A program made the translations under genes and the position numbers. The notes under the pieces were generated by a model, which worked only from the letters and a program-made list of their open reading frames with translations, ran no database searches and had not been told where the DNA came from. 64,000 nt of DNA from Legionella qingyii. GTDB lineage: Bacteria > Pseudomonadota > Gammaproteobacteria > Legionellales > Legionellaceae. The first letter of the stretch is position 1. Each line of letters begins with the position of its first letter. The stretch lies in NCBI RefSeq assembly GCF_003184185.1, contig NZ_QHJG01000012.1:51656-115655 (forward strand). The letters run 5' to 3'. Positions 58,356-64,000 of this stretch are shown here, piece after piece.

Positions 58356-58449
58356 GGCAACAGGTTGTTGCCGAATTCGGGAGTCAGTGAATCCCCAATC
58401 GGTCAATAATTGCCTTCGCTTAAATTGTGCAACGCCCTGTTGCACAATT
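58356..58449. promoter_or_regulatory. Two related palindromes upstream of the integrase gene
   Basis: GGCAACA-GGT-TGTTGCC (58356-58372) and AATTGTGCAAC-GCCCT-GTTGCACAATT (58423-58449, perfect 11-bp arms). Both share the GCAAC/GTTGC half-site. They lie in the int-rhuM gap and could bind a regulator of int or stop rhuM transcripts. Confidence 0.5.
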
Positions 58450-58493
58450 AAACACTGAATTTGGGAGACATTATCTCGCGAATCTACGTAACA

Positions 58494-59546
58494 TTATTCA
58501 TTCCCTTTATTTTGAAGTTTCATTTGTTCTTCAAGAGCCTTAATTTCTTTATCGAAATCGGATTCAAAAAGCCTATCTTGTATGATGCGATATTTTTCAA
58601 ACTCACTCTCCGCATGATCTTTAGCGATTTTTGCACTAATCTTGCCTGCATTTTGCAAAATTTCACGCTCATCAAATTCAAGAAACTTATCTAGTCGTGT
58701 AGACCAATCTTCCATTGTCATGGGAATTTTTCGTCTGGCACGGTCTTCTGCTAATTCTAAATAAGCATTGACTATACGACCGAGAGAATCTAATTCCTCA
58801 ACTGTTAGGTAGTTTTTGGCAATTGGCACATCCGTTTTAAGGATTTTGCCATGTGGGCTATTTTCCCAATTTGTGAGTCCCATATGGGGTTTATTGCTAT
58901 CTGCACGATTAAGTATAAGTTCTGATGCAGTGTAGCCATGAATTGCATAATGTAGTTTATTTTGTACTTTAGCGAAAAAATCCCGTGTTGTAGGTGCATT
59001 TTTATTGTAATCAACACTGGTTGCATAAATATCGGTGATTTTTTGATAGAAACGACGTTCACTGAGACGGATTTCTCGAATTTCTTCTAACAAGCGTTCA
59101 AAATAGTCTTCACCAAGGAAACTGCCATTCTCAAGCCGTTTTTTATCCAGAACAAAACCCTTGATAGAAAACTCACTCAAAATCTGTGTTGCCCACTGGC
59201 GAAATTGAGTGGCACGCTTAGAGTTAACACGATAGCCAACAGATATTATTGCATCAAGGTTGTAATATTGAGTATTGTAATTTTTACCATCGTTGGCAGT
59301 TGTTAGGAATTTCCTAATGACTGAACTTTGATCAAGCTCCTGTGATTCGAAAATGTTTTTAAGATGTTCATTAATGGTAGGTACAGTCACGTCAAATAAC
59401 TCGGCAATTAGCTTTTGAGTTAGCCAAATGGTTCCCTCTTCATATCGCACCTCAATCCCATTTTCACCAGACTGATGTGTGAAAATAAGAAATTCAGCAG
59501 TACTATTACGAATAGTCAGTTTGTTTTCTGGAGGTTTGTCACTCAT
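58494..59546 (-). CDS. rhuM: RhuM family protein
   Basis: 350 aa. The RhuM signature is clear: IWLTQKLIAELFDVTVPTIN (HTH-like), VIRKFLTTANDGKNYNTQYY, NLDAIISVGYRVNSKRATQF and RQWATQIL. Function unknown in detail; family members sit on islands and prophages and were named from a Salmonella pathogenicity island. ATG 59546 follows AAGGA; longer in-frame starts to 59651 are not conserved-looking. It lies between int and attR. Confidence 0.88.
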   Translation of the reverse strand: MSDKPPENKLTIRNSTAEFLIFTHQSGENGIEVRYEEGTIWLTQKLIAELFDVTVPTINEHLKNIFESQELDQSSVIRKFLTTANDGKNYNTQYYNLDAIISVGYRVNSKRATQFRQWATQILSEFSIKGFVLDKKRLENGSFLGEDYFERLLEEIREIRLSERRFYQKITDIYATSVDYNKNAPTTRDFFAKVQNKLHYAIHGYTASELILNRADSNKPHMGLTNWENSPHGKILKTDVPIAKNYLTVEELDSLGRIVNAYLELAEDRARRKIPMTMEDWSTRLDKFLEFDEREILQNAGKISAKIAKDHAESEFEKYRIIQDRLFESDFDKEIKALEEQMKLQNKGNE

Positions 59547-59581
59547 ACTATGTCCTTTCTGTGAGGTTGGAAGTAATAACA

Positions 59582-59674
59582 GGTGCCTAAATGGGTGCCT
59601 AAAAATCATTGGATTTGAACGCATTCTAATGGACAAGATCGGACAAAGCAATAGGATTAATGTTATATTTTACA
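59582..59674. repeat. Candidate integrase arm-type sites, right end
   Basis: GGTGCCTA at 59582-59589 and 59594-59601 (12-bp period), and ATGTTATATTTTACA at 59660-59674, matching the left-end set at 47195-47229. Confidence 0.55.
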
Positions 59675-59720
59675 AGGAAACAAGAACTTTATCGGACAAC
59701 ATAAAATTTAATGCCTTGCG

Positions 59721-59766
59721 CCTCCTAAGGGGCAGGTCGGAGGTTCAAATCCTCTCCGGGACGCCA
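59721..59766 (+). other. attR: duplicated 3' end of tRNA-Arg
   Basis: Perfect 46-bp copy of 47107-47152 including CCA. Upstream bases do not complete a tRNA, so this is an attachment site, not a gene. Confidence 0.92.
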
Positions 59767-59826
59767 GTAAAAAAAAGAATTTTTATTCTAGGATGTGTTT
59801 ACAATTCATTCCCACCGACTAATGCC

Positions 59827-60981
59827 CTAAAAAGATTCAGAGATTGATATTCTTTGGTGAACCCAATTTTCTTTTGAGTTGCAGTTCATACACAAATGAA
59901 ATTTTCTTTTCTCTGTAAAAATCTTTTTGCGGAATGCTTGATATTTCTCTCCATTCCAAACTTTACGAAAACCATCTTTCATATTTCCGAGAGGAACTTT
60001 TGCATACGCATCGTAGCAACAGGGCACTACATCTCCATTCCAACATACAGTGGAACTTGAATAAAGTTTCCAACAGGAATTGTCTATAGTTCTCTTATAA
60101 TCGGTAATACCATTACAAGAATCATAAATTGTATATTCTTTTGTCACTGTTTTGTATTTGTCAAGTAAAGCTTTTAGTAGTACTTGATCATATTGTCTAA
60201 AAATAAAATAGCGTAGAGTCACCTCGTTGGCTCCAATTTTTTTTGCTAGTTGTAGTAGTTCATCAACTTCATGTTCATTGGTTTTCATTAGAATAAATTG
60301 TAACTCAATAAATGGAGTCTTTGCGCCTAGTCTCTTTTTTGCTTCACTCAATTTTTGAATGCCATCACGTACCGTTTCAAAAAAATTCTTTCCGCGAAAT
60401 TCTTTATAGGAGTGATTGGTTATACCATCCAATGAAATAGTAATTCTATCCAAACCCGTGCCTACAATTTTTTCACAGTTTGCTTCATTATTTAAAGTAG
60501 TTCCATTAGTATCCATTTGAATATAAATATTCTTGTTTTTCGCATAGTGTAACATTTCAATGTAGTGAGGATTTAAGGTAGGTTCCCCATAATTCCAGAA
60601 ATAAAGCTGAAGAAGATAATCACCCACTTCATCCATTAAACTTTTAAAAAGCTCTAAGGACATATGTCCTCTTGGTCGATTTAAGGTGTTATTTCCAGTT
60701 GGGCAAGAGGGGCATGTTAAATTACAAATATTAGTTGGTTCAACATACATAGATAATGGCATATTAGGTATGTATGTTTTGTTTTTATTAAAGCTTCGAT
60801 GAGTCTTTAATGAATTGATTGTTCGTTTAAAATTTTGAAAAATTAATTTTCTATTTATCAGATCCTCAAAAAGGGTGTTATACAACTGTTCGTCATATTT
60901 TCTCTTATAGGGTTTAGCTAATCGCAAACTCTTTCTGGGCTTCAATAATTCGTATAATAAGTTGTATATTAATTTATTCAT
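59827..60981 (-). CDS. Radical SAM/SPASM protein
   Basis: 384 aa. The radical SAM cluster motif CNLTCPSC (Cys86, 90, 93) follows the MYVEPTN strand; the core barrel includes NYGEPTLNP and ITISLDG. The C-terminal SPASM-type region has CWNGDVVPCCYDAYAKVPLG and a CMNC pair, giving extra Fe-S clusters. Possible roles: peptide modification or carbohydrate maturation; no precursor peptide was spotted beside it. It lies just outside attR in accessory DNA. Confidence 0.85.
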   Translation of the reverse strand: MNKLIYNLLYELLKPRKSLRLAKPYKRKYDEQLYNTLFEDLINRKLIFQNFKRTINSLKTHRSFNKNKTYIPNMPLSMYVEPTNICNLTCPSCPTGNNTLNRPRGHMSLELFKSLMDEVGDYLLQLYFWNYGEPTLNPHYIEMLHYAKNKNIYIQMDTNGTTLNNEANCEKIVGTGLDRITISLDGITNHSYKEFRGKNFFETVRDGIQKLSEAKKRLGAKTPFIELQFILMKTNEHEVDELLQLAKKIGANEVTLRYFIFRQYDQVLLKALLDKYKTVTKEYTIYDSCNGITDYKRTIDNSCWKLYSSSTVCWNGDVVPCCYDAYAKVPLGNMKDGFRKVWNGEKYQAFRKKIFTEKRKFHLCMNCNSKENWVHQRISISESF

Positions 60982-61106
60982 ATTGAAAAACTTTTCAATT
61001 CATATTTGTTAACTATAGTATATAAAACCAAAATTAAAGGTAAGTATTGAAGAGCTAAAACCTAATTTTCGGCATAATACCGCATGAATATCCGCGATAA
61101 TCGATC

Positions 61107-61958
61107 AAATTATGCTATTTTATCCATTATGCATATTCAGCCAGGACTAATTCGCCGCACCATTATCTCAATAGCAGATAATTTTATGAATGCCTCGCTA
61201 CTTTTTAGCAAAAACTCATAGTCTTTACTCAATCGTCGCTGATAATTCATCCAACGAAAAGTACGCTCGACTATCCAGCGAAATTTCACGATTTTAAAGA
61301 TCTTCCGAGGGCGTTTAACCACAGTCCAAACAATATTAAAAAGAGAGAGAGCCCAGTCAATCAATTTGCTTCCAGTGTAGCCACCATCAGCCCAAATAAT
61401 CTTTATGCTATTGAAAACAACTATGCGTTGAGTAATGACCAACCGCGCAACAGCTCTGTCTTGAATACCTGCAGAATGCACCATAACTGTAAGCAACAAT
61501 CCAAGAACATCTACTACGATATGTCGCTTTCTTCCTTTAATTTTTTTTCCACCATAATAGCCTGTATTCAGTGCAGGTCCTGCTGTTTTTCCGTCTGACT
61601 ATCGATTATGCCCGCGCTTGGCTTAGGATTTCGTCCTGAAACTACCCTTATATCTTCCCTTAGCCCGCGCATCATATCATCTAAAACACCATCATCTCGC
61701 CACTGGGAAAAATAATCATAGACCGTTGATTTAGGTGGGAAACATTTGGGTAAATAGTCCTATTGGCAACCGGCGCGCAGTGAATAAAATATGGCGCTCA
61801 TAACCTCCCGCATACCGGTGGTCCTTGGACGGCCGCCTTCTTTTTCTGCAGGAATCAATGGCTTGATAATAGCCCATTGTTTGTCAGTCAAATCACTTTG
61901 ATAACGCTTGCTCATCCAATTAAATCACCCTAATCTTCAAATCAGCAAAGCATAATTT
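61107..61958 (-). mobile_element. Degraded IS5-type insertion sequence
   Basis: Transposase remnant flanked by short inverted AAATTATGCT (61107-61116) and AGCATAATTT (61949-61958). These may be terminal repeats, but they are only 10 bp and AT-rich, so the ends are uncertain. Confidence 0.45.
61137..61915 (-). pseudogene. IS5-family transposase, broken by stop and frameshifts
   Basis: Begins MSKRYQSDLTDKQWAIIKPL and proceeds through GGRPRTTGMREVMSAIFYSL. It then hits an in-frame TAG (revcomp of 61755-61760 area), resumes with PPKSTVYDYFSQWRDDGVLD, and needs a frame change before the C-terminal part at 61137-61499 (ADGGYTGSKL, then WIVERTFRWMNYQRRLSKDYE with the DDE Glu region). No intact product is possible. 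Confidence 0.85.
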
Positions 61959-62400
61959 AGCATCAATGATTTCGCCATAAAATGATTTTAATTTGAACAT
62001 AAAATGGCTGCGCTGGAGATATTACCCTTTCCGGACAGCCTCTAAAAAGTTATTTAAACTCATGTAATTGGATTTCAAAACAACAAACATGGGTTAATTA
62101 AAACAGTTTTTTTTGAACTAAAGTATTCACATAAAGTTCTATCGCAGTAAATTACGTGAATTTTTTTTGTAGTCAAGGTATTGCCCTGGAAACGAGACTA
62201 TCTAAAGATCATTGAAATTGCCCTGCCACGAACTACCCGGCTGCTTTAAAATCAATTGATTAACCGAGCAATATTAAATTTTTCGATAAGACATATCAAA
62301 AAAAATAATTGGACTTATATTGACCTAAATGGTAAAAACGAAAACTTATTTCGACTAAACATCGATTTTTTTTGATTTTTATTAATTCCCAGGATGTTTT
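61959..62400. other. Intergenic stretch without genes
   Basis: AT-rich DNA between the IS remnant and the 192-aa gene. No convincing ORF, RNA or long repeat was seen. It presumably holds the promoter of the downstream gene, which has AGGA 6 nt before its ATG. Confidence 0.5.
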
Positions 62401-62979
62401 ATGCAAGATAAATCTGAACTGTGTAACAAACTTTATACCTTAGCTCAAATCAAGACATCTAATGTAAGTGCTGAATGTAAATCGGTGCTTTTCGAGATGC
62501 AAAGACTAGGACTTACCATCGATTCTACCCTTGAAAAAATTAAAATATTTTTAGGGGGTATTGTCTTATCAATGGCACAAGATCAGTGGAAATATGGGAT
62601 AAAGCTCTCTGTTAATCCCGGTCAAATTGTTGAGAATGTCAAGCTCCCAAACCAGGCTAGTTGTGAAGAAATGATTAAACAGATAGGGGAGTATATTGGC
62701 AATAATCCCTATCTAATTTCTATAGATTTTTTTAAACAAAAAATTCAAGCTAGAAGCGGCAGGTCAGAGGTTTATTTTTTTCCAAATTTACAAAATAGCA
62801 TGGATGAAATTAATGGGTTATTGGCTGAAATTAAATTAGCCCTAATTTCCGAAGAAGATAAAAGTAAAGCTCTATTGCTTATTTGTGTAAAAAATCAAAT
62901 AGCTTTCTTTGCTAGCTCTAAAGATAATCAAGGACAGGTCGAGGATCAAACGGAAGAGAAATACCCGGAAATAAACTAG
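62401..62979 (+). CDS. Unknown 192-residue protein
   Basis: Soluble, mostly helical protein of no recognised family. Residues 1-60 read as a helical bundle, the centre has IKLSVNPGQIVENVKLPNQA, and the C-terminus is acidic (VEDQTEEKYPEIN). An acidic C-terminal patch is a common feature of Legionella Dot/Icm substrates (E-block), but that alone is weak evidence. No coupled neighbours. Confidence 0.65.
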   Translation: MQDKSELCNKLYTLAQIKTSNVSAECKSVLFEMQRLGLTIDSTLEKIKIFLGGIVLSMAQDQWKYGIKLSVNPGQIVENVKLPNQASCEEMIKQIGEYIGNNPYLISIDFFKQKIQARSGRSEVYFFPNLQNSMDEINGLLAEIKLALISEEDKSKALLLICVKNQIAFFASSKDNQGQVEDQTEEKYPEIN

Positions 62980-63172
62980 TAATCCTGATGCCGGGCAGTC
63001 TGTAGACAATTGGAGGCGTGAACATAAAATCAGGCCGTAAATCTAATTGTCCACAGATTTTAGTAGAGCGCAAATCAATTGCGCGTTTGTGATTGACTCG
63101 ATTGGTGATGCTTTCCAACATCCCTCTAAATAATTTGAAAAGGAGTTTTAAATAATCATTCTTTTTATCTTA

Positions 63173-63370
63173 ATGGTTATTGTGTTTTTGGCCATTATTA
63201 AAACCAACAGTAGAAACGAAAAAACTAATAAATTAAATTTCGAAATTCAATCAAACCACACAGAATATAATCCTGCGACAGAACTCCCAATGATGCCCCC
63301 CGGCCGGGATCCTGGTAAAAAAGGGTCATGTTTAACTTTTAATCTAAAAAATAGCGTTCGAATGAAATAG
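63173..63370 (+). CDS. Small single-pass membrane protein, start uncertain
   Basis: 65 aa from ATG 63173: a hydrophobic start (VIVFLAII), then a polar tail. The frame is open back to 63152, adding IILFIL to the membrane segment, and a strong AGGAG (63141-63145) is correctly spaced for codons ATA/ATC/ATT there, not for the ATG. A non-ATG start is therefore possible. No function known. Confidence 0.4.
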   Translation: MVIVFLAIIKTNSRNEKTNKLNFEIQSNHTEYNPATELPMMPPGRDPGKKGSCLTFNLKNSVRMK

Positions 63371-63400
63371 TTTATTAGCTTCTATCCAAAGTACAATAAT

Positions 63401-64000
63401 CTAGCGTGAAATAGGTTTTATATAACCATTCGCACGCAGTATTGATGTAATAAAATCTAATTTATTATCCGTATAAGCTTCACGATCAAGATTATAAGAT
63501 TGTGCTAATCTCAGTTTAAGTGACTCATAATCTAATCGCGTACTTTTATCACGACGAAGTATATCCCTAAACAATAAGCGATGTTCAAATGTATTACTAT
63601 TGGACTCTACAATATGAACATGATGCGTCCTTCCTTCACCAAAAGGAGGCATTCCTTTAAAAAATCGTAAATGTGTTTTATCTGGATTTTCTTCCCAATA
63701 AATATATCCAAGTGATTCAAGAGGATAAACCCAACGATCAGCTTCTTTTATCGATTGAACGCCAATGAAAATATCAATAATTGGTTTGCTTGAAAGTCCA
63801 GGAACAGCCGTGCTTCCTATATGGTCTATAGAAACAAAAGACGCTTGATTAGCAATTGTTTTAATCGCCTTAATTTCTGCCTCTGCTAGCTTTGGCCAAG
63901 CAGGATTATAAGGTTGAATAATAATATTATCCTTAGCATTTAATTGCTTATCTCGAGCTGTACCTGTTTGATAGTCAATGATTTGTACAAAAGAACTTTT
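63401..64000 (-). CDS. GrpB/UPF0157 family protein, N-terminus beyond window
   Basis: Nucleotidyltransferase-fold protein. HIGSTAVPGLSSKPIIDIFIG is the GrpB hallmark; HLRFFKG, THHVHIVE and FRDILRRD follow. The visible 199 codons extend to the right edge with no start: IIIQPYNPAWPKLAEAE is the usual GrpB N-terminus, yet the frame runs at least 24 residues further upstream, so the start or a fused domain lies outside. Function of the family is poorly known. Confidence 0.88.
   Translation of the reverse strand, partial: KSSFVQIIDYQTGTARDKQLNAKDNIIIQPYNPAWPKLAEAEIKAIKTIANQASFVSIDHIGSTAVPGLSSKPIIDIFIGVQSIKEADRWVYPLESLGYIYWEENPDKTHLRFFKGMPPFGEGRTHHVHIVESNSNTFEHRLLFRDILRRDKSTRLDYESLKLRLAQSYNLDREAYTDNKLDFITSILRANGYIKPISR

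Larger units (their letters stand above)
47107..59766. mobile_element. Integrated PICI-like phage satellite in tRNA-Arg(CCT)
   Basis: 12.6-kb element between perfect 46-bp direct repeats. It encodes an integrase, AlpA-like regulator, HTH replication protein, primase-helicase, terminase-small-subunit-like protein, RhuM and cargo, but no capsid, tail or large terminase. That gene set matches Gram-negative phage-inducible chromosomal islands (family knowledge); dependence on a helper is inferred. A plain genomic island is the alternative. Confidence 0.85.

Noticed and set aside
59710..59766. Second tRNA-Arg gene
   Set aside because: Only the 3' 46 nt are present; upstream bases do not form the acceptor or D-arm. 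It is an attachment repeat.
62918..63121. 67-aa minus-strand open frame overlapping the 192-aa gene
   Set aside because: Overlaps a better plus-strand gene end, no ribosome site and no recognisable motif, although a decayed gene fragment cannot be excluded.

Overview
The window is AT-rich chromosomal DNA from a gammaproteobacterium, almost certainly a Legionella species. Pointers are the fatty-acid cluster yceD-rpmF-plsX-fabH-fabD-fabG-acpP-fabF, hutU-hutH next to rnhA-dnaQ, a gspF-GHIJK (lsp) type II secretion cluster, an OXA-type class D beta-lactamase, a GnnA-like dehydrogenase coupled to lpxB (Legionella lipid A contains 2,3-diaminoglucose), two small YkuD L,D-transpeptidases, Sel1-repeat and coiled-coil proteins, and GC-rich hairpin repeats scattered between genes. 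All functional calls were made by reading the sequence; no database search was possible.

Layout. 1-6130: fatty acid/phospholipid operon on the minus strand, ending in fabF, which runs off the left edge. 6255-8878: mnmA, erpA, an L,D-transpeptidase and a small secreted protein. 8952-13395: hutU-hutH-rnhA-dnaQ on the minus strand. 13653-19245: a POT-family peptide transporter, rsfS-rlmH, and the elongasome pair mrdA-mrdB. 19434-25296: rnhB, gnnA-like/lpxB, fis, a lipoprotein L,D-transpeptidase, and a 614-residue His-rich coiled-coil membrane protein (effector-like, unproven). 25398-31167: htpG, a PLP enzyme, yaaA, a DUF4124 protein and glnA. 31267-35512: type II secretion gspF-GHIJK. 35530-39126: a Sel1 protein, pmbA and a phosphodiester glycosidase-like protein. 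39235-43364: nrdAB, with two DnaA boxes, two NrdR-type boxes and an extended -10 upstream. 43665-46914: a His-rich membrane protein, a class D beta-lactamase and an ABC exporter.

47076-59766 is the most unusual region: a 12.6-kb integrated element in the 3' end of tRNA-Arg(CCT), bounded by a perfect 46-bp direct repeat (47107-47152 and 59721-59766). Its minus-strand genes are rhuM, tyrosine integrase, an unknown 302-residue protein, alpA, a 52-residue protein, an HTH replication-type protein, a TOPRIM primase-helicase, a terminase-small-subunit-like protein and a 55-residue protein. No capsid, tail or large terminase gene is present. This int-alpA-primase/helicase-terS content is that of a phage satellite (PICI-like). 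The tRNA-proximal end carries candidate cargo: a PIN-like protein, a 651-residue nuclease-like protein whose SEC-C zinc tail has been cut off by a frameshift, a frameshifted XRE regulator and a secreted protein. A tRNA-Thr(CGT) 3' remnant inside this end suggests an older insertion.

59767-64000 is further accessory DNA: a radical SAM/SPASM protein, a degraded IS5-type transposase, an unknown 192-residue protein, a small membrane protein and a partial GrpB-family gene.
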